From the NCBI GenBank assembly GCA_016713445.1, contig JADJPB010000009.1, positions 231,355 through 295,354 on the forward strand: a stretch of 64,000 nucleotides of DNA, in the 5' to 3' direction. The notes under the pieces were generated by a model. The model had not been told where the DNA came from. It made no database searches and saw nothing but the letters and a program-made list of their open reading frames with translations. Every line of letters starts with the position of its first letter. The stretch's first letter is position 1. The DNA comes from Bacteroidota bacterium (GTDB taxonomy: Bacteria > Bacteroidota > Bacteroidia > AKYH767-A > OLB10). A program made the position numbers and the translations under genes. Of this stretch, positions 39,314 through 48,700 are shown piece by piece.

Positions 39314-40790
39314 CTACATCCAATTCGAAAAAAATAAAATCAAAAGGATTCCGACTATGTCTACAAAAAATCCTACCAATACCATTTCTTTTACTTTGAT
39401 ATGCCCACTTGAAAAAGCAATGGTATTTGGTGCTGTTGCAATGGGAAGCATAAATCCTAAGGAAGCGGCGAGTGCTGCCGGAATTAATAAGAGTTTCGGG
39501 TCAAGCGAAGTAACGAGTTGTAGTGAAATCAAAATGGGCATCATCAATTGAATGCTAGCTACGTTAGATGCAAACTCAGAAATAACAGTAACGATTACGC
39601 AAATAATTAAAATGGTGTATAAGATGGGTACATCATTCACAGAATTCAAGTGATTTGCTAACCATTTGCTGAGACCTGAAAGTTAAAATCCTTTTGCCAG
39701 CGCGAACCCACTTCCGAATAGTAAAATGATTTCATAAGGAAGTTTTGAAGCTTCCTTCCAGGTGAGTAAAGCTCTTCCTTTCTCTGTTTGAGATGGAATG
39801 AGGAAGAGCATCAAGGCCATGCTGATGGCAATAGTGCTGTCTTGTATTTGAGCGGGATGTGGAAAGAGCTGTGTCCATCCTGTTAGATGAAAGTTCCCAA
39901 TATCTAGGTCGGCTCGAGTTAACCACATTAGGGCTGTAGTAAGGAATACAAAACCAACAATTTTTTCATCTTTATTCCAACTTCCAAGTTGAGAAAACTG
40001 AGCTTTGAATTCACTCATTTCAAAGTTCTTGATCTCTAATTTACGAAGGAGAAAGAATCGAATAATGAACCAAGCACACAGTAATAAAAAGAAAAGAAAA
40101 AGGCAAAGCGAATATCATCCAGCCTGCAAAGGTTATGGGAGCGGAAGATGCGTATTGCTCATTATAAGCCCTGTAAAAAATCATGTTGGTAGGAGTGCCG
40201 ACTAAAGTGGCTAAACCTCCTATACTCGCTGAATATGCAAGACCAATCAATAACGCGGATGATAATTTTCGATGATTTTCTTCAACCGGAATATGTTTTT
40301 TAAGTTGTTGAATAACCGCAAGTACAGCAGTGAGTAACATCATAACAGTGGCTGTATTGGAAATCCACATGGACATAAGAAATCCGCTTAACATAATTCC
40401 AAACAACACACGAGAAGCATTGTGTCCAGTGGATGATAAAATTCCTAGGGCAAGGCGCCGATGTAATCCCCATTTTTCAATGGAAAAGGCTAATAAAAAT
40501 CCACCAATAAACAAAAATAAAATGGGGTCCATGTACTGAGCGGAGACCTCTTTAATATCGACAATGCCACTGGATGGTAAAAGAATAAAAGGAATGAATG
40601 CGGTAACGGCAATATGTACGGCTTCGGTTAACCACCATAATGCTACCCAACCAGTAATGCCACTCATGACCATCATCATAGGGGAATCGGCGAGCGGTGA
40701 AGGGAAGAAGCAACAAAGAATGAAAAGCAAGGGTCCGAGAATCACTGCCCAACTTTTATTGGGTGTTGTGGTGGTGGGCTCGATGCTCAT
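39314..40790 (-). CDS. SLC13/DASS family sodium-coupled carboxylate transporter (one frameshift and one in-frame stop)
   Basis: An inner-membrane carrier of about 490 residues with eleven or so helices. Both hairpin motifs of the family are seen: ISNTATVMML in the first half and FASNVASIQLMMP in the second. It begins with WWLTEAVHIAVTAFIPF, a usual DASS segment. Substrates in the family are succinate, malate, citrate or sulfate; the present one is unknown. An extra T at about 40090-40097 shifts the frame (LCAWFIIRFFLLRK is restored), and at 39683-39685 the frame meets TAA after ALAKGF, then continues unshifted with LSGLSKWLANHLNS. A GAA or CAA codon would be expected there. Both may be errors, but the second is a base substitution. 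Confidence 0.87.
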
Positions 40791-40824
40791 AAATCAGGAA
40801 AGAGAATTGAAGGACTTTGAAAAG

Positions 40825-41295
40825 TTATTCTAGTGTATCATTCACTCGAAATTTATCGAGCAATTTGCAAAGTTGAACAGATTCAGAAGCCGTTAAACCA
40901 TTTGATATTTGATCCATAGCAGGTTCGTCTGCTTTCATCTCTTCAACAAGTTTAAGCCCTTTTTTGCTAATGGAGATGATCGATTCTCTGCGATCTTCTT
41001 TTGATACGGCTCGAGTTAAGTACCCAGCCAATCGTAAACGTTCAACCACTCTGCTGGTGTCACTCATCTTATCTAACATCCTCGACTTAATCTGACTTAA
41101 ATTTAATGAATTAGGATAGGAGCCATTTAAAATGCGAAGGACATTGTACTGCTGACTGCTCAGTCCATATTTCTTAAAAATCTTTGAAATTTGACTTTGC
41201 AACCAATTCGAAGTGTAAATAATATTTACTTGTGTTTGATGGTTCACATTTCTAAACTTCTTCTGCTGTATTGCATCTTTGATTGTAGGAGACAT
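40825..41295 (-). CDS. MarR family transcriptional regulator, 156 aa
   Basis: A winged-helix DNA-binding dimer. Residues of about 45-130 show the family pattern: YGLSSQQYNVLRILNG, the recognition helix area QIKSRMLDKMSDTSRVVERL, and the wing with the conserved DxR (SKEDRRESIISIS). It follows yceI on the same strand, separated by a terminator, and precedes the SLC13 gene by 34 bases. MarR proteins usually control a neighbour in response to a phenolic or oxidant; yceI, whose promoter carries palindromes, is the natural target here. Confidence 0.9.
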   Translation of the reverse strand: MSPTIKDAIQQKKFRNVNHQTQVNIIYTSNWLQSQISKIFKKYGLSSQQYNVLRILNGSYPNSLNLSQIKSRMLDKMSDTSRVVERLRLAGYLTRAVSKEDRRESIISISKKGLKLVEEMKADEPAMDQISNGLTASESVQLCKLLDKFRVNDTLE

Positions 41296-41323
41296 CCTAC
41301 GAAGATAATTAATTTAAAATAAA

Positions 41324-41351
41324 AAAGCCCTAGAAAATTATCCAGGGCTCT
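41324..41351 (-). terminator. Rho-independent terminator of yceI
   Basis: On the minus strand the stem arms AGCCCT and AGGGCT (41344-41349 and 41326-41331) enclose a 12-base loop and are followed at once by six Ts and further T-rich sequence. It lies 18 bases after the yceI stop codon at 41369. A textbook intrinsic terminator. Confidence 0.85.
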
Positions 41352-41368
41352 TGTGGAAATAAATTGTT

Positions 41369-41956
41369 TTATTTTGCCTGTGATAACTCGATGTTTACCG
41401 TAATATCTACTTCATCACTCACAACCATTCCTCCGGCTTCTGTCACCATGCTCCATTTAAGGTCATAATCTTTGCGATTGATTTTTGAAGTTGCTTTAAA
41501 TCCAGCTTTGTAGTTTCCCCATGGATCTTTCATCATTCCATTATTCTTCACATCAAAAGTCACCTTCTTAGTGATATTACGAATGGTTAAATCTCCAATG
41601 AGTTCGTATTTATTCCCCGCAACTTTTTTGAATGAAGTACTCTTAAATGTAATTTTTGGATATTTTGAAGCATTGAAGAATTCTTCTCCCATCAAATGCT
41701 TGTCACGATCCGTATTTTCTGTGTTGATGCTATTTACGTCAATGGTAAATTCAACCGTTCCATTGTTGAAATCTGTACTTGGGCTTTCTACTTTTCCACT
41801 GTAGGTTTTAAAATTTCCTTCTACTTCAGATACCATTAAATGGGTTACTGAAAATTTCACATTGGTATGTGTAGGATCTACGTTCCATACAATGTTTTGA
41901 GCATTAGCTCCTAGACTTAAACTTGCAAGTGCAATTATTGACAGAATCTTTTTCAT
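41369..41956 (-). CDS. YceI family periplasmic protein, 195 aa
   Basis: A lipocalin-like beta-barrel that binds isoprenoid or polyisoprenoid-type ligands in known members. The signal peptide MKKILSIIALASLSLGANAQ is cut after the Ala-Gln region. The mature protein starts IVWNVDPTHTNVKFSVTHLM, the family hallmark, and has EFTIDVNSINTENTDRDKHL and PKITFKSTSF. The ATG at 41956 is chosen since the upstream start at 42007 would lie inside the promoter. A full promoter with palindromes lies directly upstream, and a MarR regulator gene downstream. It may belong to a stress or envelope response. Confidence 0.93.
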   Translation of the reverse strand: MKKILSIIALASLSLGANAQNIVWNVDPTHTNVKFSVTHLMVSEVEGNFKTYSGKVESPSTDFNNGTVEFTIDVNSINTENTDRDKHLMGEEFFNASKYPKITFKSTSFKKVAGNKYELIGDLTIRNITKKVTFDVKNNGMMKDPWGNYKAGFKATSKINRKDYDLKWSMVTEAGGMVVSDEVDITVNIELSQAK

Positions 41957-41972
41957 GTTTCTTCGTTTTTTG

Positions 41973-42004
41973 CAAATATAGTGTATGCACATTAGATGTT
42001 GCAA
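41973..42004 (-). promoter_or_regulatory. Promoter of yceI: TTG -33 and TATATTTG -7
   Basis: On the minus strand, TTG at 42004-42002, 21 bases of spacing, and TATATTTG at 41980-41973, then 16 bases to the ATG. Both elements and roughly the right spacing fit the Bacteroidota primary sigma consensus, making it one of the two best promoters in the window. Confidence 0.7.
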
Positions 42005-42012
42005 CATATGTT
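41996..42012. promoter_or_regulatory. Overlapping palindromes at the yceI -33 element, candidate MarR operator
   Basis: Two perfect palindromes, ATGTTGCAACAT (41996-42007) and AACATATGTT (42003-42012), share five bases and cover the TTG element. MarR dimers typically bind 16-20 bp palindromes of AT-rich sequence that overlap promoters, and a MarR gene is next door. The link is inference. Confidence 0.45.
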
Positions 42013-42133
42013 CAAAACTTTACTGTAATATATTGTATTATAGCTATTTAATTTTGAAGCGAACATTTATCATCAAATAAAAGATGGCTTTTATTGAATT
42101 ATCTTGAAAACAGCAAGAGAACTAAATAGCATT

Positions 42134-43117
42134 TTAATTGATTGAATCCATCTTTAATTCAAAGCCACATTTAAAATGTTCCTCTGGACAAGCTCGATGT
42201 CCATGCAAACCACAAGGCCTACAATATAAATTTTGTACTTCTATTATTTTTCGATCGTCAGATAAAGGTCCAAATCCAAAGGCCGGAATTGTACTGCAGT
42301 AATACACAGTAATTGGCGCATTCATCGCAGATGCAATATGCATGGGAGCGGAATCATTCACAAAATTACGAGTTGCCTCTTTCATCAGCGCCGCCGTTTG
42401 CAAAAAAGATAATTGTCCTGCTAACGTTTTAACTTTTGGATGGTTGGATTGTTTTTCAATTTTGAAGCATTCCTCTTTGTCTGCTGGTCCTCCTAATAAA
42501 TAGATGTGAGCGTTCGAATCGATAAATTGAATTTGCTTAATCAATTCAACCCATTTTACAGCTGGAACTTGTTTTGTAAACCATACCGATGTAGGAGCAA
42601 TGCAATAATAGGAATTAGTTTTATAGATCTTTACAGCTTCAAAATCATCAGTCGACGGAAACAAAACAGGTTTCGCATTCAAGTTGGCCCCAAAGGATTC
42701 AATCAGCTTTAAGTTGCGTTGAGTCTCGTGAATAGCATTCGATCCATCAATAGAATGTTCTATTTTCTGAGTAAATAAAAACGAGAAAGGATTCTTGTCA
42801 AACCCAATTCTAGTTTTAGCACCACTTAGCCCTGTTAAAATTCCAGTCGCTGCAAAACGTTGAATGTTGATAACGATATCATACTTTTTTTTTCGAATTT
42901 GAACAAGTAATCGTACTAAATTTTTGTGTTTTGATTTTCCCTTATCCCAAATGAGAACTTGATTTAATCCTGGAAAATTTTGAAGTAATCCTTCGTTGCC
43001 TTTGCGTACAAGTACATCCAACTGCGCTGCAGGATTACAACGATGCATCTCTTGGATAAGAGGTGTAGCTAGTATCACATCTCCAATAAAAGCCGTTTGT
43101 ATAATTAATATTTTCAC
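42134..43117 (-). CDS. Glycosyltransferase family 9 (heptosyltransferase-like), 327 aa
   Basis: A GT-B enzyme of the ADP-heptose:LPS heptosyltransferase family. It begins MKILIIQTAFIGDVILATPL and carries NLVRLLVQIRKKKYDIVIN, YCIAPTSVWFTKQVPAVKW and FVNDSAPMHIASAMNAP, where family members have a conserved acidic donor site. The last 30 residues hold a cysteine set (LYCRPCGLHGHRACP), also seen in other GT9 proteins. It likely adds a core sugar to lipopolysaccharide on the cytoplasmic face. Its start overlaps the preceding gene by four bases. Confidence 0.92.
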   Translation of the reverse strand: MKILIIQTAFIGDVILATPLIQEMHRCNPAAQLDVLVRKGNEGLLQNFPGLNQVLIWDKGKSKHKNLVRLLVQIRKKKYDIVINIQRFAATGILTGLSGAKTRIGFDKNPFSFLFTQKIEHSIDGSNAIHETQRNLKLIESFGANLNAKPVLFPSTDDFEAVKIYKTNSYYCIAPTSVWFTKQVPAVKWVELIKQIQFIDSNAHIYLLGGPADKEECFKIEKQSNHPKVKTLAGQLSFLQTAALMKEATRNFVNDSAPMHIASAMNAPITVYYCSTIPAFGFGPLSDDRKIIEVQNLYCRPCGLHGHRACPEEHFKCGFELKMDSIN

Positions 43118-43727
43118 AGACTCGTTTTAAACATTGGATGTCTTTCGTTGTAACGTTCAACAAAGCGAAGTAGGAGCTGACGCTGCTTCTTTGGATTATT
43201 TAATCCAATAAATTCTTGAAATAACTCTTCGTCGCGCAAAGCCAATATTTCTTCTAACGATTTTACTGAATATTCAAAAAATTCTCCATCTTGTAAATCT
43301 AGAATGCGTGGAATGGTCTCATTACTTTTGTCCATCGCTACAGGTGCTGAACCTGCTCTTCGAATAGGATAACTTTCTACGAAGTAACAAAGTTGTCCGG
43401 GTATCGTCACTTTATGGTCAAATCCTTTTCGTTGAATGTATAGAACTCCGTCGTCCACGAATGCAAAAATACTATCATACGGTATTTGACTTTTATTTTT
43501 AGGTTGTTGTTGTAAAACAAACTATCCCCGCGAAACCATTTTTTCACATTATTAGACTTTTCATCATCCACTAATATTTGAGAAACTAAAATGGCTGGTT
43601 GACGAGATTTTAATTCGTCAATGTTCAAATAGATTCCGTTGGGAAAAGAATTTCCTTTCTTAGTAGAATATTGGGAATAGAGTAGTGTAGGAAGGAAAAA
43701 AGCTATAGTGAATACGATACTTTTCAT
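43114..43727 (-). CDS. Hypothetical secreted protein, about 204 aa (frameshifted)
   Basis: It opens with a signal peptide (SIVFTIAFFLPTLLYSQ) and a short beta-rich part (GNSFPNGIYLNIDELKS), then, after the lesion, ends with a charged helical region (SLEEILALRDEELFQEF). A missing A in the run at 43496-43500 breaks the frame; NNNLKNKSQIPYDSIF is restored. I do not recognise the family. The stop overlaps the GT9 start by four bases, so it is translated with the heptosyltransferase gene; a TATCTTTA box five bases upstream of its ATG may be the promoter of the pair. Confidence 0.7.
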
Positions 43728-43760
43728 GGTGTAAAGATAAAGGTTAAAAAGTAATAAGAT

Positions 43761-44891
43761 TTATAGACTTTTTAACATTTCTACAGCTTGTTTCTCAAAT
43801 TCACCCTTAAAAGGTAGAACTTTTTCAAATGCAAGCTTAGCCGCAGTTTTATTCTCTAGTTCTAGATAACTTAAACCTGAATACCAACACGAGGCTTCTC
43901 GATAAGTCGTTTGATTTGATTGAATATATTTCTCTAAATTAGTTAATGCAAGGTGTGGATTCTTTAATAAGTAATAACTAACACCCGTATAAAAATTGAG
44001 CCTCTGGTTTATCTATACACTTTTCTAAATAGGAAATTGCAGTTAAATACTTTTTGTTTTTGTACGCTCTAATTCCTTTGTTATAGAGATCGTCTGTATT
44101 TACTTTATAAGAATCCACAGCAACTCCAGCATCCTGTTGTTCAACTGAAGAGGATATAGAGCGTGATGTAGGTTTTTTTGAAGCTACAGTAGCTTCACTT
44201 ATGATAGTTTCAGTAGTTGATTTTGAGTTGATGGTTGGATCTGTATTTGAGGCTTTAGTTAATTCTGAAGAAATCATTTTCTCACTTTCTTCTTTTGCAG
44301 GTGTTGCTGATGCAGGTATTTGATTGGAGAAAAGATCATCCGAATTAATGTCATTTTCTTCTCGTGTGGATTCATCTATGGCTTCCTCTGTCTTCAATTC
44401 TTGTTTCGTTACAACGGGTGTTTCCCTTTTTGCGATTGTTGCCTTTCCTTCGCTAGCAACTTCCATCTCCTGTAATGGTGCTGATGCAACTTCAGCTGGA
44501 GCTGGATAAGGTTCCGAATTTTCTATAGCTAATTCTTGTACATTTTTTTAGGAAGAACCATCCACAAAGTAAGTGTACTCACAAATATTAAGGCGAAAGC
44601 AGCTGCTATTCTCCATGGAAATAAAACTTTAACTTTGCTTCTTGCATTCTCTTCGTGAGAAGTCATAACGTCAATTTCAAAATTCAAATCTTCTTCAATA
44701 GCTAAAAGTTCATTTGGATTTTTCATCATAACGATACCTTCAATCGCATCGGCACAGAATTCACAGTCTAACAAATGCATTTCAATACGGTGTTGCTCTT
44801 GAGTACTCAATATGCCTTGGGTGTAATCCAGCATCTCCTGACTGCTGAGACAAGGAGTAGTGGGAGGATGGTATGACATATTGCTATCCAT
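43761..44891 (-). CDS. Anti-sigma factor with zinc-finger head, membrane helix and TPR tail (frameshifted twice)
   Basis: Residues 1-50 form a zf-HC2-like zinc-binding anti-sigma domain with His and a CxxC (HRIEMHLLDCEFCADAIEG). A membrane helix follows at about 92-112 (IAAAFALIFVSTLTLWMV), then a long Ser/Thr/Glu-rich linker, then two or so TPR units (YNKGIRAYKNKKYLTAISYL, CWYSGLSYLELENKTAAK). Lesions: a missing A at about 44543-44549 (PKKNVQELAIENSEP restored) and an extra T at about 43991 (AQFYTGVSYYLLKN restored). Total about 376 residues. The start overlaps the ECF sigma gene by eight bases, the usual sigma/anti-sigma pair. The periplasmic TPR part may sense a partner or signal. Confidence 0.87.
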
Positions 44892-45453
44892 TTTTAAGCA
44901 TAATTAATTTCAAATTCCGTTTGCCATTCTGAATATAACTCTTGACCTGATTCATGGTAAAACCGGTGATGTTGGCTACTTCTTGATAGCACTTTTGTTC
45001 TAAATAAAAAAGCTGAATGCATTGTTGTTGATGCGGATCGAGCTGCTTTAATGCGGTTTCCATATGTTGCAATTTCAACTCCTCTTCTAGCTTTTCTTCT
45101 GTACTTGCGGCGCCATGATGCAATCCGATGTCAGTTTCCATAACATAAGAATCTACACGACTAATTTCCTTCGGCTTGGTTCGTAATTTCATATAACAGT
45201 GGTTCTTAACCACCGTGTGTAACCAAGCCTTAAAAAATTGGATTTCATGTTTTTTCAAATCGGTCAATAACTTTTCAAAGATTTGACTCACTGCGTCCTT
45301 ACTCTCATCTTCATCCTTCAAGTATTTCATACAAACCGCATAAACGAGATGGGTATATCGTTTAAAAAGGATACCCATACCCTCATTCCCTTTACCCGAT
45401 TTGTAAAGAGAAATTAATTCTTCGTCGCTATGTTGAAGGAGAGGTGTATTCAC
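44884..45453 (-). CDS. ECF-type RNA polymerase sigma-70 factor, 189 aa
   Basis: An extracytoplasmic-function sigma factor with regions 2 and 4: region 2 around GILFKRYTHLVYAVCMKYLKD and FKAWLHTVVKNHCYMKLR, and region 4 around LDPHQQQCIQLFYLEQKCYQEVANITGFTMNQVKSYIQNGK, quoted here in pieces only for orientation as LKQLDPHQQQCIQLFYLEQK. It is co-translated with its anti-sigma factor and presumably freed on an envelope signal. Its regulon is unknown; the divergent giant surface-protein gene is the nearest candidate. Confidence 0.93.
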   Translation of the reverse strand: MNTPLLQHSDEELISLYKSGKGNEGMGILFKRYTHLVYAVCMKYLKDEDESKDAVSQIFEKLLTDLKKHEIQFFKAWLHTVVKNHCYMKLRTKPKEISRVDSYVMETDIGLHHGAASTEEKLEEELKLQHMETALKQLDPHQQQCIQLFYLEQKCYQEVANITGFTMNQVKSYIQNGKRNLKLIMLKNG

Positions 45454-45762
45454 AGATTCGAGAAAGCAAAAGTAATAAAGGTGGTTGAGTTATTTAATAT
45501 TTGGAAAAGCTACGTACTTCGAGCCAGTTTTTGTGTGGATGTTGATTGACATAGTATTGAAGTATTTTCGATAGCTATGCCTGAATTTATTTTAGGAATT
45601 TAATTTGTAAATATCTGTCATACAAGTATTTATATTTTTTTAAGTGAAATATATTTTTTAAAATTAGATTTTGAAAATTTCAATAACTCACCTAATCTAT
45701 TAAATCATAAATTCGTACAATCATTCATCTAGTTTTAATTCACACTTTAACAGTAATTCTCT
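45454..45762. other. 309-bp divergent intergenic region between the ECF sigma gene and the giant surface-protein gene
   Basis: Very AT-rich, no open frame of note. It holds a TACTTTTG -7 box for the sigma gene (45467-45474) and a 13-base palindrome, TTGAAAATTTCAA, at 45671-45683, about 80 bases before the giant gene. No clear promoter for the rightward gene matches the primary sigma consensus, which leaves room for control by the ECF factor. Confidence 0.5.
45467..45474 (-). promoter_or_regulatory. -7 promoter box (TACTTTTG) of the ECF sigma gene
   Basis: Exact TAnnTTTG on the minus strand, 13 bases before the ATG at 45453. No -33 TTG seen at the right spacing. Confidence 0.4.
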
Positions 45763-48700
45763 ATGAAAAAATTTCTACTGCTCTTCTCTTTGCTTGCTTC
45801 TCTTTGCACAAAAGTATCCCTCGCTCAAATACAATTAAACTTGACTTCTCCACCTAATGTAGGAGCTTGTCAATTGAACTCCTATGTAGCCAAATATCAA
45901 GGACAGGATTCTATTCAAGGAATTTCTATCGCCTCATCTATTTTCAATACCGCTACATTAACGTGCGGTATTTCTAACGGAAGTTTGGTGATTGTAGATA
46001 GCATCAAGAACCTAAGTGGTGCAAACATTACTCCCATTCAAACTTCTATAGATTCATTAGTTGGTAGCTGGTCAGCAACTCTGCCCGCTGTATCAAATAC
46101 TGATTCCGTTTTTATCTTTTACCATATCCTCATCGATTGTTCTATTATTCCAACCGGTACAGTCATACCTTCCTTGCAATTAGTTCAAGCTTGGTCAGAC
46201 TCTACAAATACTTTCTTTATAAACGGTACTGTATATTCGACCGACACTTCTAATACTATTAAATATCCTCTACTAGTAAATCTATCTCCGACTAGTTATT
46301 CATTAGGATTTAAAGACACTACTGAGCTTTCCTTTATTTTTGCAAATTCCGGAACAGCAGCTGCCAATATCAATGTCACTTTTAATCCTGATTCGAGTCT
46401 GAATTGTGTTACAATAAACAACTTTAATTATTATTATAAAGTTGGATTTTTTGGGTACTCCGACAGCATTTTCTCCAGCCGTTTCTTTTTTAGTAACTAT
46501 TCCAACAAATGACTCTTTGTTTATTCTTCACAGCTCGGTAAGCGACTCCTGTTTGGAAACATGTGTAGGAAATGCTAGCTTTAAGTGGCGATGTACACTA
46601 AACACTGGATATGATTCCTCTTTTTGTGATTCTTGTTTTGGTTCAAAAGAGTTGACTTATTATATTCAAAATGCACCTCTTCCTGTACTACATATTGACA
46701 GACTTTTACCTGTTTCTGACTACGAAACCAATTTTGATACTTCTTGTGTTAACCAGGACACTTCACTTCTTCGAGAGTGGAAGTTTAAAATTTATGTTAA
46801 AGGAGATGGATTACTAGAATCGGCATTTATTAATCTTAATAATAGAGATCCTAATGGTTTTAATATACTAAGTCTTATACCTTATTCTTCCATTGAAATT
46901 GATACTTTTTTAATTCGAGTGGGTGCTATTTAAATACAGCCTATTTTATAAACCCTAATGCCTTATGCAATTTAGACATTCCTGATCCTTTGGGATTTCT
47001 TCATCTCACGCCACACAATTTCGGAAAAAATGATTCCATTATCCTCAGCTTTAAGACATATCGTTGTGTTGAAGAAGACGTGAATTTATTTAATATTTCA
47101 AAGTACTTTAACAATTGGAAGTTTGAAGGCTCTTTTTCTAGAAGTATATGTCTTGACACTATTATTCCTACTTATAACCCTCCATACGCCGCAAATAATA
47201 TTACCAAACATGTAGGATCGTATGTTTCTCAGAATTTATTGTTCTCTCCTACTATAACTGATCTATCTGCCTCCAATGAAAAGGCTTTACCCATTGATTC
47301 ACTTTGGGGAGATTCTGCTCATTTTGAAATAGAACTCAAAGGATATTTGGCTAAGGACGAAACTATCGACAACCAGCTGTTTGGTTGTTTTCTAGATTCT
47401 TTGAGTAATTGCATTCCAGAAGGCTATTTGCGTATTACCATAGATACAAAAACAGGACTTGCACCCTCAATGCGCGATTCGATGGTGCAATTGCGCTACA
47501 TTGATAGTTTAGGAAGCGAGGTGTTAATTACCCCTGAGTATTATGACACCAATATTTCTGATTCAGTATGCACGGAAGGAACAACGAATTTGTATTATAA
47601 ACTCTCCTCACCTGGAGTTATTACAGCCCTAAAGACCGGTTTTTTTGATTTTACGCTTAAATCATGTTGTGGTGGTCAAAATGGAGGCGTGCCTTATTCA
47701 GTTAACTTTTATTTTTTATTAGATCCTGGTGGAAATTGCATTAATTTGACTTACCCAGCTTCGGGGCATGATACGCTTCCTGTATGTGATGGAGGAGATG
47801 GCTGTGTGTGGCTCCCACTTTCAAATATAGAAGATGATATTGTAGTGCATTGTCCGGGCTGTATTACACCAGGCATTGTAGTAAGCAATTATTCCATTTT
47901 ACGAAGCTCATTTGGACTACAGGACTCCGATAATGATGGTAAAGCAGACAAAAGCCTGACTCAAATTGAAAAAGTAGCGCTTGGTTTAATCAAAACAAAT
48001 CGAAGCTAAAAACAAAATATGCAGGTTTGGGTGACAAATTAGAAGATCGTTTATTAGCTTATTTTGGTGCTGGTGAGCCAGGTGCCGGAGGTTACAATTA
48101 CCCGATGATGCAGAATCTTAATGCAAATCTCAACTATTTGCAGCTTTCGAGGAAAATCCCTCTTGGAAACTCATTAATGGACGTTACCGTTGATACTATT
48201 GTGATTTACATTGATACTCCCGATACTACCCAAAATGACCCATGTATTGAATGTTTAGAATATGGACTAAGTCCTACTCGATATTCAACTCAAAGGAAGC
48301 TCATTATAACTGGTCCTTCTATCAATAATTATTTGCACACTGTGGGAGACTATTATCTATTTACATTTTCGTCAAAGGATTCGGCCGGCAGTTGGATTGG
48401 AAACTTACATGACCCCTCGGTTACTTCAGATTCTAGCATTAATCACCCTTTACAAGGTTTCTTTGAAAATCAACGTTATCGGATAAGGGTAAATTACAGT
48501 GTTTGTGGTAACTTTATGATGGCAAATAATGATATTGTTACTGATTTAGAGGACGTGCGAAAAGAATCCGAAATAAAAAATACGATGTGGCTTTCAGGAA
48601 GTCTAAAGCCTGCGAACCCGCTTGACTCGTTTTTTGTTGCGCAACCTGCTAATGATTCTTTATTAAATGTAGATGGCTGGTTTTTTTCCACCAGATAGTA

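Noticed and set aside
42172..42240. Cysteine cluster at the end of the GT9 protein as a novelty
   Set aside because: Similar cysteine sets at the C-terminus are known in other GT9 heptosyltransferase-family proteins.
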